NCBI GenBank assembly: GCA_039976075.1
Contig: JBDWFY010000011.1
Coordinates: 372,001-436,000 of the forward strand
Origin: JBDWFY01 sp039976075
GTDB taxonomy: Bacteria; Pseudomonadota; Alphaproteobacteria; Rhizobiales; Stappiaceae
Length of the DNA: 64,000 nucleotides
Reading direction: 5' to 3'
The translations under genes were made by a program, and so were the position numbers. Shown in pieces: positions 41,805 to 50,809 of this stretch. Each line of letters opens with the position of its first letter. Position 1 is the stretch's first letter. The notes under the pieces were generated by a model. It saw nothing but the letters and a program-made list of their open reading frames with translations. It ran no database searches and had not been told where the DNA came from.

Positions 41805-43598
41805 GTGAAAGCCACCGATACGACGAGCCCGGAGTATTTCCACAAGGTCGTCGATTGCCAATATGCTTGCCCGGCGCACACGCCGGTACCTGCCTATATC
41901 CGTCTGATCGCACAGCAAAGGTATACTGAAGCCTATCTGATTAACTGGGAGAGCAATGTCTTCCCCGGCGTGCTCGGTCGCACGTGCGACCGACCGTGCG
42001 AGCCTGCCTGCAGGCGCGGCCGCGTCGAAGAGGAACCCGTCGCGATCTGCCGCTTGAAGCGTGTCGCAGCGGATTTCAAGGATGACGTCGTCGACATGCT
42101 GCCCAAGGCCGGTCGTCCCAACGGTAAAAAGGTCGCGCTGATCGGTGCAGGACCTGCGTCCCTGACTGTGGCCCGTGATCTGGCGCCGCTGGGGTACGAG
42201 CTGCATCTCTATGACCAGCAGGCCAAGGGCGGCGGGTTCATGCGCAGCCAGATACCCTCGTTCCGGCTGCCCGAAAGTGTGCTGGATGAAGAGATCGGCT
42301 ACATTCTCAACATGGGCATCACGACTGTGTTCGACACCTATATCGACAGCATGGCCGAGATATTGACCAAGGGATACGACGCGATCTTCGTCGGCTCCGG
42401 TGCGCCACAGGGGCGGGACCTGCCCAAGGTGCCCGGCCGGAAGGAAGCCGATGCAAACATCCACATCGGGATCAACTGGCTTGCCAATGTCGCCTTCGAA
42501 CACACCAAGGAGATCGGCAAACGAGTGATCGTGCTTGGCGGTGGTAACACCGCCATGGATTGCTGCCGGACCTCGCGCCGACTTGGTGGAGAGGATGTGA
42601 AGGTCATCGTCCGCAGCCCCTTCGCCGATATGAAGGCATCGCCTTGGGAGAAAGAAGATGCTGTGCACGAAGGCATTCCCATCTTCGACAACCACGTTCC
42701 GCTCGAGTTTGTGGTCGAGAAAGGCAAGCTCGTCGGCATGACATTCGACAAGGTGCAGGCGGTCTACCACAAGGACGGGCGGCGTGAGTTGGTGTCGACC
42801 GGTGAGGAGCCGGAACTCGTCCCTTGCGATGATGTGCTGATCGCCATCGGCCAGGAGAACGCGTTTCCCTGGATCGAAAAAGAGACCGGCATCCGGTTTA
42901 CCAGCTGGGGCACGCCCATCATCAACGATGATGAGACCTTTCAATCAACCCGCAAAGAGGTGTTCTTCGGTGGCGATTCAGCCTTTGGACCGTCGAATAT
43001 CATCACCGCCGTGGCGCACGGGCATAAAGCTGCGGTGTCCATCGACCTTTATTGTCGGGGAAAGAACCTGTCCAAACGGCCGCCACCCGACGTGACCCTG
43101 GTGGGACAAAAAATGGGAATTCATGAATGGAGTTTCGATTCCATTCCGATCAATGACGAGCGCAAAATCGTTCCGCTGGAGGACCTCAAGAAATCCTTGA
43201 GCGATCGACTTGTCGAAGTCGAACTGGGCTTCGACGCCGATGCCGCCTTTGTTGAGGCAGAGCGGTGTCTGAACTGCGATGCGCAAACGGTGTTCACGGA
43301 TATCAATTGTATCGAATGCGATGCCTGTACGGACATTTGCCCCACAAGCTGCATCAACTTTACGCAGAACGCCCCCGAAAGCGAGTTGCGTAACAAACTC
43401 CTGGTCCCGGCTGAAAACACCGACCAGGATCTTTATGTCTCCGGCCCGCTGCCCACAGGTCGGGTGATGGTCAAGGATGAGGATATGTGTTTGCACTGCG
43501 GTTTGTGCGCAGAGCGATGTCCCACGGCCGCCTGGGACATGCAGATGTTCCTCTATAACGTAGCGAAGGCGACGCCCAACCTGGTGGACATCAAATGA
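41805..43598 (+). CDS. GltD-like FAD/Fe-S oxidoreductase subunit of a 2-oxoacid oxidoreductase (KorC-like)
   Basis: 597 residues from GTG 41805 with GAGGAAAA at proper spacing. N-terminal Fe-S cysteines (C18, C22, then C61, C65, C69) match the GltD/DPD domain. FAD binds at GAGPASL (114-120) and NAD(P)H at LGGGNTAMDCC. The C-terminal part adds a 2[4Fe-4S] ferredoxin domain (CIECDACTDICPTSC and CLHCGLCAERCP). This is the layout of a flavoprotein that passes electrons between a 2-oxoacid:ferredoxin oxidoreductase and NADP(H). Its stop codon overlaps the next gene's ATG, so it is a subunit of the following alpha/beta pair. Confidence 0.88.
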   Translation: MKATDTTSPEYFHKVVDCQYACPAHTPVPAYIRLIAQQRYTEAYLINWESNVFPGVLGRTCDRPCEPACRRGRVEEEPVAICRLKRVAADFKDDVVDMLPKAGRPNGKKVALIGAGPASLTVARDLAPLGYELHLYDQQAKGGGFMRSQIPSFRLPESVLDEEIGYILNMGITTVFDTYIDSMAEILTKGYDAIFVGSGAPQGRDLPKVPGRKEADANIHIGINWLANVAFEHTKEIGKRVIVLGGGNTAMDCCRTSRRLGGEDVKVIVRSPFADMKASPWEKEDAVHEGIPIFDNHVPLEFVVEKGKLVGMTFDKVQAVYHKDGRRELVSTGEEPELVPCDDVLIAIGQENAFPWIEKETGIRFTSWGTPIINDDETFQSTRKEVFFGGDSAFGPSNIITAVAHGHKAAVSIDLYCRGKNLSKRPPPDVTLVGQKMGIHEWSFDSIPINDERKIVPLEDLKKSLSDRLVEVELGFDADAAFVEAERCLNCDAQTVFTDINCIECDACTDICPTSCINFTQNAPESELRNKLLVPAENTDQDLYVSGPLPTGRVMVKDEDMCLHCGLCAERCPTAAWDMQMFLYNVAKATPNLVDIK

Positions 43599-45475
43599 AA
43601 AAGATTAAAGGCGTCAATGATTTCGTGGTCAAATTTGCCAATGTAAACGGCACCGGTTCGGCATCGGCCAACCATTTGTTCGCAAAGGCAATTTTTCGGA
43701 TGGGTGTGCCTGTCAGCCCACGCAATATTTTCCCCTCGAACATCCAGGGCCTGCCGACCTGGTATGAGGTGAGGGTCAGTTCCAAAGGCTATCTTGGCCG
43801 GCGAGGCGGTGTGGATCTGATGCTCAGCGTCAACCCGCAAACGATGGAGGACGATGTTGCCAGCGTCGATCCCGGTGGCTATTTCATCTACGATTCCACC
43901 CGGCCACTGGCGGCGCATCTCAAACGCGACGACATCAACTATTTCGGGATCCCGCTGACGGAAATGTGCATGCGCGAGTTCAAGGCTGCGCGCTTGCAGC
44001 AACTTTTGAAGAACGTGGTCTATGTGGGTGCTCTGGCGGCTCTATTGGATGTGAACTTCTCAATCCTCAAGGATCTGCTGAACGACCAGTTCAAGGGCAA
44101 GGAAAAGCTGATCTCGCCAAACGTTCATGCGTTGGAGATGGGGTTTCATTTCGTCCAGGACAACTTTTCGTGCCCGCTGCCGATCCGGCTGGATCCAAGC
44201 GTTAACGAGGCGCCGCATATCCTCGAAAGCAAGCACATCCTGATGAACGGCAATACCGCAGCCGCACTTGGCGCGATCTACGGCGGGGCGACCGTTGCGG
44301 CATGGTATCCCATTACGCCATCGACATCCGTGGTCGACGCCTTCTCAAAATATGCCGAACGCATGCGGATCGATGCAGGCACCGGCAAACGAAACTTTGC
44401 GATTTTGCAGGCTGAAGACGAACTGGCAGCAATGGGGATGGTCGTCGGTGCCTGTTGGAACGGCGCACGGGCGTTTACCGCGACGTCCGGTCCGGGTCTC
44501 TCATTGATGAGCGAATTCCTCGGCCTTGCCTACTTTGCAGAATTGCCTGTCGTGTTGATTGACGTGCAGAGGTCCGGGCCGTCGACCGGCATGCCGACCC
44601 GAAGCCAGCAATCTGACATTCTCGCCGCCGCCTATGCCAGCCACGGCGATACGAAACATGTGCTGCTCTTTCCGGCAACACCGCGGGAATGCTTTGACAT
44701 GACCGTTCAGGCCTTTGATCTTGCGGAGCAGTTACAAACGCCGGTTATCATGATGTCAGACCTTGATCTGGGTATGAACGACTGGATGTCGCCGCCGCTT
44801 GAATGGGATGACAGCTATGAGATGAGCCGTGGGAAGGTCCTGGATGCCGAGGCGCTGGACGAGGCAGAGACCTGGGGACGTTATCTCGACGTGGACGGCG
44901 ACGGTATCTGTTACCGCACTTTACCTGGCACGCATCCGAACAAGGGCGCGTTCTTCACCAGGGGGTCGTCAAAGGACGAGATGGCAATATATTCCGAAAA
45001 AGGTGAAGACTACGTGCAGAACGTTGATCGGCTATTGCGCAAATTCGAGACCGCGAAATCCTATGTACCGGTGCCCAAAGTTCACGACCCGATTCCGGTG
45101 AAGAAGCCGAAGACCAAACTGAAGCTTGGCGCGCTGTTCTTTGGTACGTCAGCCTCTCCCTCATACGAAGCAGTCGAAATATTGGCTGGCGAGGGCTACC
45201 CTATCGATGTCATGCGGATCCGCGCCTTTCCCTTTCACCAAAGCCTCGACGCATTTGTTCATGATCACGACACCGTCTTTGTGATCGAGCAGAATCGCGA
45301 TGGTCAAATGCGGCAGCTCATCATGAACGAATGCCATATCGCGCCTGACAATTTGACGTCGGTGCTCAATTACTCCGGGACGCCGATCACGGCACGTACG
45401 ATTGCCCGCCAAATCCGTCAGGCGCTGAATGCAACCAGCGCTGATATCGTCAAGCTGCATCCGGAGACTGCGTGA
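43595..45475 (+). CDS. 2-oxoacid:acceptor oxidoreductase, fused gamma-alpha subunit (KorA-type)
   Basis: 626 residues. Residues about 1-190 are the gamma (EKR) domain, starting VKFANVNGTGSASANHLFAKA. The alpha domain follows from about 208, with GNTAAALGAIYGGATVAAWYPITPSTS and ILQAEDELAAMGMVVGACWNGARAFTATSGPGLSLM, typical of 2-oxoglutarate and indolepyruvate-type enzymes. The C-terminal domain begins at about 520. It shapes the substrate and CoA site with the beta subunit. The gamma-alpha fusion is the KorA form. Gene order flavoprotein-alpha-beta with overlapping stops and starts indicates one complex. 2-oxoglutarate is the best guess for substrate. Confidence 0.9.
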   Translation: MKKIKGVNDFVVKFANVNGTGSASANHLFAKAIFRMGVPVSPRNIFPSNIQGLPTWYEVRVSSKGYLGRRGGVDLMLSVNPQTMEDDVASVDPGGYFIYDSTRPLAAHLKRDDINYFGIPLTEMCMREFKAARLQQLLKNVVYVGALAALLDVNFSILKDLLNDQFKGKEKLISPNVHALEMGFHFVQDNFSCPLPIRLDPSVNEAPHILESKHILMNGNTAAALGAIYGGATVAAWYPITPSTSVVDAFSKYAERMRIDAGTGKRNFAILQAEDELAAMGMVVGACWNGARAFTATSGPGLSLMSEFLGLAYFAELPVVLIDVQRSGPSTGMPTRSQQSDILAAAYASHGDTKHVLLFPATPRECFDMTVQAFDLAEQLQTPVIMMSDLDLGMNDWMSPPLEWDDSYEMSRGKVLDAEALDEAETWGRYLDVDGDGICYRTLPGTHPNKGAFFTRGSSKDEMAIYSEKGEDYVQNVDRLLRKFETAKSYVPVPKVHDPIPVKKPKTKLKLGALFFGTSASPSYEAVEILAGEGYPIDVMRIRAFPFHQSLDAFVHDHDTVFVIEQNRDGQMRQLIMNECHIAPDNLTSVLNYSGTPITARTIARQIRQALNATSADIVKLHPETA

Positions 45476-46524
45476 TGTCGTATTACAAGCCGAAGTTCCA
45501 CCACCCCAAACTGCCAAAGAACGCGCTGGGATTTACCGTCGCCGACTACGATGGCGCAGTCTCGACGCTTTGTGCGGGATGTGGGCATGACAGTATTTCA
45601 GCAGCAATCCGAAATGCCTGTTTTCTTTCTGCAATTCCGCCTCACAGTATCGCAAAACTTTCCGGTATCGGCTGTTCCTCAAAGATGCCCACTTACTTTC
45701 TGGGCAGAAGTCACGGGTTCAATTCCGTGCATGGGCGCATGCCCTCTGTCGCCACGGGTGCCAGTGTTGCCAACCGGGACCTGATCTACCTGGGCGTTTC
45801 CGGCGACGGCGACACCGCGTCTATCGGGATGGGCCAGTTTGTTCATCTGATCCGACGTAACGTCAATATGACCTATATCGTGGCAAATAACGGCTGTTAC
45901 GGACTGACCAAGGGCCAGGACAGTGCCACCGCCGATCTGGGATCGTTCGGCAAATACGGGACAAAAAACCCGTTCGAAGGCATCGACCTGGCGAGTCTCG
46001 CGGTTTTGCAGGGGGCAAGTTTCGTCGCGCGCAGTTTTTCAGGTGACAAAGAACAACTGGAACCTTTGATCCGCGCCGCGATGGCACACAGGGGCTTTGC
46101 CTTCATTGATGTCGTTTCCCCTTGTGTGACCTTTGCCAACAACGCTGGTTCCACGAGAAGTTATGCCGCCACCCGCGAAAATATCGATGCGATACCGATT
46201 GATTTCGTGCCGATGCGCGAGGAGATTCGAACCCAATATAAGAAAGGGTCAACCCAGACGGTGACATTGCATGACGGTTCGATGATCCATCTGCACAAGG
46301 CGAGCAGCAAATACAAGGCTGACAATCGGGAAGGCGCACTGATTGCATTGCAGAGGGCCAACGGGGCTGGAAAGGTCCTGACCGGGCTTCTCTATCTCGA
46401 TCCGAACTCGCAGGACCTCAACCAAACCCTGGAACTTGCCACTAAACCGCTGAATAGTATGGGCAAAGATGAACTTTGCCCTGGTAGCCGGGTTCTCAAA
46501 TCTATCAATGAGGGGCTGCGGTAG
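45475..46524 (+). CDS. 2-oxoacid:acceptor oxidoreductase, beta subunit (KorB-type)
   Basis: 349 residues from ATG 45475, which overlaps the alpha stop codon (TGATG); a GTG three bases earlier is less likely. It carries the thiamine diphosphate site, GDGDTASIGMG (110-120) with N138 in VANNGCYG, and the proximal [4Fe-4S] cluster cysteines C33, C36 (LCAGCGH), C67 (GIGCSS) and a later cysteine in VVSPCVTF. It binds the 2-oxoacid and hands electrons to the flavoprotein subunit. It ends the operon; the APC permease 224 bp later has its own FNR-like box. Confidence 0.92.
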   Translation: MSYYKPKFHHPKLPKNALGFTVADYDGAVSTLCAGCGHDSISAAIRNACFLSAIPPHSIAKLSGIGCSSKMPTYFLGRSHGFNSVHGRMPSVATGASVANRDLIYLGVSGDGDTASIGMGQFVHLIRRNVNMTYIVANNGCYGLTKGQDSATADLGSFGKYGTKNPFEGIDLASLAVLQGASFVARSFSGDKEQLEPLIRAAMAHRGFAFIDVVSPCVTFANNAGSTRSYAATRENIDAIPIDFVPMREEIRTQYKKGSTQTVTLHDGSMIHLHKASSKYKADNREGALIALQRANGAGKVLTGLLYLDPNSQDLNQTLELATKPLNSMGKDELCPGSRVLKSINEGLR

Positions 46525-46691
46525 GTTAGGGACTATACACGAGGCGGGTTCGGTGACACTTTCCCAGCCTGTTTCTGATCTCTCAGCCTATCTGGTCATC
46601 ACATCCGGCTGTAAGAATTCCGACGGCTCAATGAGCAGTCACGCGCAACCCCAGGTACGGGCCTGATTGGGTCCAGACCGGTTGACGCTGA

Positions 46692-46705
46692 TTGATTGAT
46701 ATCAT
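46692..46705 (+). promoter_or_regulatory. FNR-like box before the APC permease
   Basis: TTGAT-TGAT-ATCAT, 9/10. With -41.5 geometry the start would be about 46740, with TTAGAT (46728-46733) as a weak -10 and only a 9-nt leader to the GTG. Confidence 0.5.
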
Positions 46706-46748
46706 TGTTTAGATCCCGGTTTTATTCTTAGATTGCTATTGATGAAAC

Positions 46749-48014
46749 GTGAACAGCGAGCTTCGGTGTGACCAGGCTGAGGGGCAATTCCCGGTGAATG
46801 CCGCCGGACGAGGACCGGAGCGACTGCGCCGTGGGCTCAACCTGCCGCTCCTGACACTCTACGGCCTGGGTGTCACCGTTGGCGCTGGCATCTATGTGCT
46901 GGTTGGAGCGACAGCGGCAAAAGCCGGACCGTTTGCATCGGTTTCGTTTCTGATCGCAGCGCTTGTCGTGGCATTCACTGCATTTTCATATGCCGAGCTT
47001 TCAACGCGCTATCCGGTAAGCGCAGGAGAGGCGGCCTATGTCGAAGCCGGGTTTGGGATGGAGTGGCTAACAACCCTTGTCGGATTGGCCGTTGCGCTAT
47101 CGGGTATCGTTTCAGCAGCTGCTGTCGCAATTGGCGCCGCGTCCTACCTGCACATTCTCACAACGGTATCGCGGGACTTTCTGACAGTGCTGATCATCCT
47201 GATCATGGGGTTGATTGCGCTGTGGGGTATCACGCAATCCGTCACGGTTGCAGCGATCATAACGGTTGTAGAAATCTCAGGACTTATCCTGGTGATCTTT
47301 TGGGGATTCTCAGTCGCCGAGCCGATGGGGACGGCGTTGTCTGCGATGCTGCCAGCAGTCGCTGGACCGCATTGGTCAGGGATCGCTGCGGCCTCTCTTC
47401 TGGCGTTCTTCGCCTTTGTCGGTTTTGAAGACATGGCCAATGTCGCCGAGGAGGTCAAGGATCCGGTCCGCACCATGCCAAAGGCGATTGTTTATACACT
47501 GGTGCTGGCAACCATCCTTTATGTCGGCACGACAAGCGCGGTCCTGTATGCCGTTCCATTGGATGCTCTTGCCGCGTCTTCTGCCCCGCTGGCGCTGGTT
47601 TTCGAAGCAGCCCCGGAAACGATTAGACAGCTCTTTTCAGTTATCGCAATCGTCGCCACGATCAATGGCGTCCTGATCCAAATGATCATGGCATCTCGCG
47701 TGCTCTACGGCCTCGCCGACAGGGGACATCTGCCCGCACCATTGGCAAGGGTCTCAAGGAGGACGAGAACCCCCATTGTAGCGACGGTCAGTGTCGTCCT
47801 GATGATTGTCCTGTTGTCTCAAATCCTTCCAATCGAAGCGCTGGCCGAACACACATCGCAAATCGTGCTGCTTGTTTTCATCCTGGTAAACAGTGCGCTC
47901 ATCCGACTGAAACTCTCCGGCAGTGAAGCGAAAGACTGCTTCCGCGTGCCTTTTCTTGTGCCAGTGCTTGGGCTGCTAACAAGCATCATGCTATTTGGAA
48001 CATCCTTCCTTTGA
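46749..48014 (+). CDS. APC-superfamily amino-acid permease
   Basis: 421 residues with about 11-12 helices. The signature of helix 1 (LTLYGLGVTVGAGIYVLVG), helix 3 region (YAELSTRYPVSAGEAAYVEAGFG) and helix 6 (FFAFVGFEDMANVAEEVKDP) are those of the cationic/neutral APC family. It imports amino acids or polyamines with protons. The start GTG 46749 is not preceded by a strong ribosome-binding site; a downstream GTG near 46795 is possible. The C-terminus ends right after the last helix, shorter than in many CAT-like members. The FNR-like box suggests oxygen-linked expression. Confidence 0.85.
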   Translation: MNSELRCDQAEGQFPVNAAGRGPERLRRGLNLPLLTLYGLGVTVGAGIYVLVGATAAKAGPFASVSFLIAALVVAFTAFSYAELSTRYPVSAGEAAYVEAGFGMEWLTTLVGLAVALSGIVSAAAVAIGAASYLHILTTVSRDFLTVLIILIMGLIALWGITQSVTVAAIITVVEISGLILVIFWGFSVAEPMGTALSAMLPAVAGPHWSGIAAASLLAFFAFVGFEDMANVAEEVKDPVRTMPKAIVYTLVLATILYVGTTSAVLYAVPLDALAASSAPLALVFEAAPETIRQLFSVIAIVATINGVLIQMIMASRVLYGLADRGHLPAPLARVSRRTRTPIVATVSVVLMIVLLSQILPIEALAEHTSQIVLLVFILVNSALIRLKLSGSEAKDCFRVPFLVPVLGLLTSIMLFGTSFL

Positions 48015-48189
48015 GAAGCAATCGATAGATCTGTAGATGCCACGGGCGCGATAACCGGCGTTATTTTACTGGCACGCTTCTTCCGGTTTCAAGAGCGCGC
48101 GTGGGCGCCCTCAACACGAGGCGGAACAGTACTTTCGCGGACTTCAGACATAACCGTGGACAACGGCAACAAGAAACAATAGCTGACTC

Positions 48190-48592
48190 TGTCACCTGTC
48201 CCAAAACGCTCGCAAGCGACGGTTTGCCGGTAGCCGTCTATCCCACAGCGTCCGGGGACGCAATGGTCAACTGTTTCTAACACGTGAGTGGCCGAGGCTG
48301 GTTCAGTTCACGAGCCAAACATGTTGATTTGTTGCTCAGCGCTCTCAATCTGGGTGGCGACATTGACGATCTTGCTGTGATTGACATGGCAAGACGCACG
48401 GTGCACCCACTACTCAGTGCGAAAACCATTATCATGTCCGGCAAGTCACCGGGTATGAAAACCATTCCGGACAGACGCGTTTTATCGAAAAACCTGTCAC
48501 GCCTGACACGCTTTCCGAAGCGATTGGGCCAGAGGGAACGGACCCCAAGAAAGCAGCGCAATCTGTTCGAACGCGGCAATGGGTCACGATAA
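48190..48592 (+). pseudogene. Decayed response-regulator receiver domain
   Basis: Three pieces in different frames resemble one receiver domain: LASDGLPVAVYPTASGDAM near 48210-48265, which then hits a stop; KHVDLLLSALNLGGDIDDLA near 48320-48380; and, after a frame change near 48440, TGYENHSGQTRFIEKPVTPD to about 48515. The final K-P pair and the preceding TGY are the expected conserved positions, and the LN-L-GG segment replaces the phospho-acceptor aspartate region. It was probably a stand-alone CheY/FixJ-type protein lost by at least one frameshift and one stop codon. Confidence 0.6.
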
Positions 48593-48772
48593 CGGGATTG
48601 GCAGGTCATGGTGATTGCTGCACAACCACGCAACGACCGTTTCGCTCATTTTCGTTTAAAATATTGCTTTCGAACGCAGAAGCCAATCAGGGAGATGGAC
48701 ACTTCGCACGCAAAAAAAATCTGTCAGGTCATCTGCCAACCAGGTCCATTCGGCTGGTGATGCATGGGCTCA

Positions 48773-49573
48773 TTATTCTGCAGCGACATTCGTCAAAACT
48801 GTCGGAACATCACGTATTTGCTCAGTGAGTAACTGCCCGGCTTCAGTGAGGACGGCCTTGTAGTCGTTATAATTCAATGACGCGTCGTCTCTTGGCGCAA
48901 TAATACACAGCGTCGACGAGCATCTTCCGTTCGCGTCAAAAACCGGAGCCGCAAAGCAATGAGTATAGTTGTCTGCCAGGCTATTGAAGGAAAAGAACTT
49001 GTCAGTGCTCGCTTTTCGTACACTTTTGGAAAACTCGATCGGATCAAGCCTCGATCCATCAGGTAGCGTGAAATCTTCTTCAGGAATTAAGCTGATAATT
49101 TCTTCTTCAGACAAATGTCCAAGCAGCAAGCGCCCGGAAGCTGTCCAGGGTATGGGTGTACGTTCGCCCACATCAGCACTAATTCGAAATGTTCGATTTC
49201 CTTCTTTCATCATTGCGACGTAGTATTTGTTGCCATCCAACATGCAGAGCTGCGCGGTCTCGCGGGTCTTTTCGGTGATCATTTCAAGCAGCGGCCGGGC
49301 CAATTTGTTCAGATTGAAATGTTTGTTGTAGTTCACACTCCAATAGTTGAGTTTGCGGCCAAGAAAAACACGACCTTCGTTGTCAACGCGCTCAAGAACA
49401 CCTGTGTTGAGCAACAGGCCGACGAGTTCGTATATGGTGGATTTCGGTGCTTGCATTCCTTCGGAAATCTCGATGGGCCGCAGCGGTTTTCCGGTTGAGC
49501 AGAGAAAATCCAGAATCCCAAATGCGCGATCCAATCCCCTCGCTTTTGTTTTAGCCTTGTCCAACCGTGCCAT
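48773..49573 (-). CDS. IclR-family regulator of the amino-acid transport operon
   Basis: 266 residues: HTH at about 13-75 (RPIEISEGMQAPKSTIYELVGLLLNTGVL), effector domain from about 95 with ARPLLEMITEKTRETAQLCML, TASGRLLLGHL and the late CFAAPVFDANGRCSSTLCI. Last gene of the minus-strand block that holds RidA and a polar amino acid ABC transporter, and probably their regulator; the tandem 20-bp repeats at 53024 in front of the binding-protein gene are its likely site. The inducer may be a D- or hydroxy-amino acid, given the D-threonine-aldolase-like gene. Confidence 0.88.
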   Translation of the reverse strand: MARLDKAKTKARGLDRAFGILDFLCSTGKPLRPIEISEGMQAPKSTIYELVGLLLNTGVLERVDNEGRVFLGRKLNYWSVNYNKHFNLNKLARPLLEMITEKTRETAQLCMLDGNKYYVAMMKEGNRTFRISADVGERTPIPWTASGRLLLGHLSEEEIISLIPEEDFTLPDGSRLDPIEFSKSVRKASTDKFFSFNSLADNYTHCFAAPVFDANGRCSSTLCIIAPRDDASLNYNDYKAVLTEAGQLLTEQIRDVPTVLTNVAAE

Positions 49574-49628
49574 TCCGTTGAGTGTTCCTCATTTGGTTAC
49601 TTAGCGTCGCGAAGATACTGAAATTTCT

Positions 49629-50018
49629 TCAGCTTGTCTTGCGGAATGCGATGCAATCGACTTCAACCTTGCAATCCACCACCATGGCAGACTGAACACA
49701 AGCCCGGGCAGGTGGGTTGTCACCAAAGTACTCTGCGAAGACCTTGTTAAAGCTCCAGAAATCACGCGGATCGTCCAGCCAGACGCCAATCCTCATGATA
49801 TCGGCGCTCGTATAGCCCGCATCCTCCAGGATCTGGGTCAAGTTCTGGATTGCCTGGTGCGCCTGTGGAACAATTCCCCCGTCGATCACCTCGCCATCAA
49901 CCATTGGCGTTTGGCCTGATACGTATAACCATCCCTCTGCTTCGGTGGCTTTGGCAAATGGCAAAGCCTGTTTCCCGGAACCTTTGGACTCGTTTAAGCC
50001 ATGCCTCTTGATCGTCAT
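49629..50018 (-). CDS. RidA-family enamine/imine deaminase
   Basis: 129 residues. Conserved RidA features: YVSGQTPMVDGEVIDGGIVPQAHQA, NLTQILEDAGYTSADIMRIGVWL and the C-terminal RACVQSAMVVDCKVEVDCIAF, where the Arg is the substrate carboxylate ligand. RidA proteins hydrolyse reactive 2-aminoacrylate-type enamines made by PLP enzymes such as serine/threonine dehydratases. It fits beside a PLP aldolase-like enzyme that acts on hydroxy-amino acids. It lies 15 bp after the transporter ATPase gene, in the same operon. Confidence 0.9.
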   Translation of the reverse strand: MTIKRHGLNESKGSGKQALPFAKATEAEGWLYVSGQTPMVDGEVIDGGIVPQAHQAIQNLTQILEDAGYTSADIMRIGVWLDDPRDFWSFNKVFAEYFGDNPPARACVQSAMVVDCKVEVDCIAFRKTS

Positions 50019-50033
50019 TTTGGGTATCCTTGA

Positions 50034-50801
50034 TTAAAACTTTGAACTTTTCAGGAATGCCTTGAGGCGTTCGGATTTCGGTACTTTGAAAAGCTGGGCG
50101 GGAGGGCCTTCTTCGCCGATACGCCCGTCTTCCATGAAGACGACCCGAGAAGACACATCATGGGCAAATTGCATCTCGTGCGTAACAAGAAGCATCGTCA
50201 TGCCGTCCTTGGCGAGATCTTTGATCACCGCCAGAACTTCGTTCACAAGCTCAGGGTCCAGGGCCGATGTGACTTCATCAAACAGCATAAGTTTCGGATT
50301 CATCGCAATGGCCCGCGCGATGGCGACACGCTGTTGCTGACCACCGGAGATTTGGCCTGGAAAATAGTCCTTGCGATCAAGCATTCCCACCCGTTTTAGC
50401 CATTTCTCAGCGATTGAATAAGCTTCGTCTTTTGGGGTTCCACGCGTCTTAACCAGCCCAAGCATTACGTTCTTGATGGCCGTCATGTGCGGAAACAGGT
50501 TGAAATGCTGAAAGGCCATTCCGGTCATTGCCCGTTGCCTGGCAATTTCTTTTTCCGATCGCCTGACGCGTCGGCCAGACTTTTCGGTGTATCCAATCTG
50601 TTCGCCGTTAACTGCAACTACTCCTCCCTCGTATTCTTCTAGAAGGTTTACGCATCGCAACAGCGTGGTTTTTCCAGAACCACTGGAGCCGATTAGACTG
50701 ACCACATCACCTTGCTGCATGGTCAAATCTATGCCTTTGAGAACTTCTACCGCCCCAAATCGCTTGTGCAGGTTTTTGATTTCGAGAATTGGCGTTCGCA
50801 T
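50034..50801 (-). CDS. Polar amino acid ABC transporter, ATP-binding subunit
   Basis: 255 residues from ATG 50801, which has AGG seven bases before it; an upstream ATG at 50813 overlaps the permease stop codon. Walker A GSSGSGKTT, signature ISGGQQQRVAIARA, Walker B LMLFDEVTSALD, and the switch histidine in LLVTHEMQFA are intact. This is the HisP/GlnQ type that serves polar amino acid permeases. It couples ATP hydrolysis to the two permeases encoded directly upstream. Confidence 0.94.
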   Translation of the reverse strand: MRTPILEIKNLHKRFGAVEVLKGIDLTMQQGDVVSLIGSSGSGKTTLLRCVNLLEEYEGGVVAVNGEQIGYTEKSGRRVRRSEKEIARQRAMTGMAFQHFNLFPHMTAIKNVMLGLVKTRGTPKDEAYSIAEKWLKRVGMLDRKDYFPGQISGGQQQRVAIARAIAMNPKLMLFDEVTSALDPELVNEVLAVIKDLAKDGMTMLLVTHEMQFAHDVSSRVVFMEDGRIGEEGPPAQLFKVPKSERLKAFLKSSKF

Positions 50802-50809
50802 TTGGGACC

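Noticed and set aside
41754..42944. 396-codon minus-strand frame
   Set aside because: Antisense to the flavoprotein gene with all Fe-S and FAD motifs.
45715..45735. Sequence resembling a tRNA T-arm (gggttcaattcc)
   Set aside because: It lies inside the intact beta-subunit gene and no acceptor or anticodon arm can be formed around it.
46682..46695. TTGAC-GCTG-ATTGA as FNR box before the APC permease
   Set aside because: The overlapping TTGAT-TGAT-ATCAT at 46692 is a better match (9/10) and better placed.
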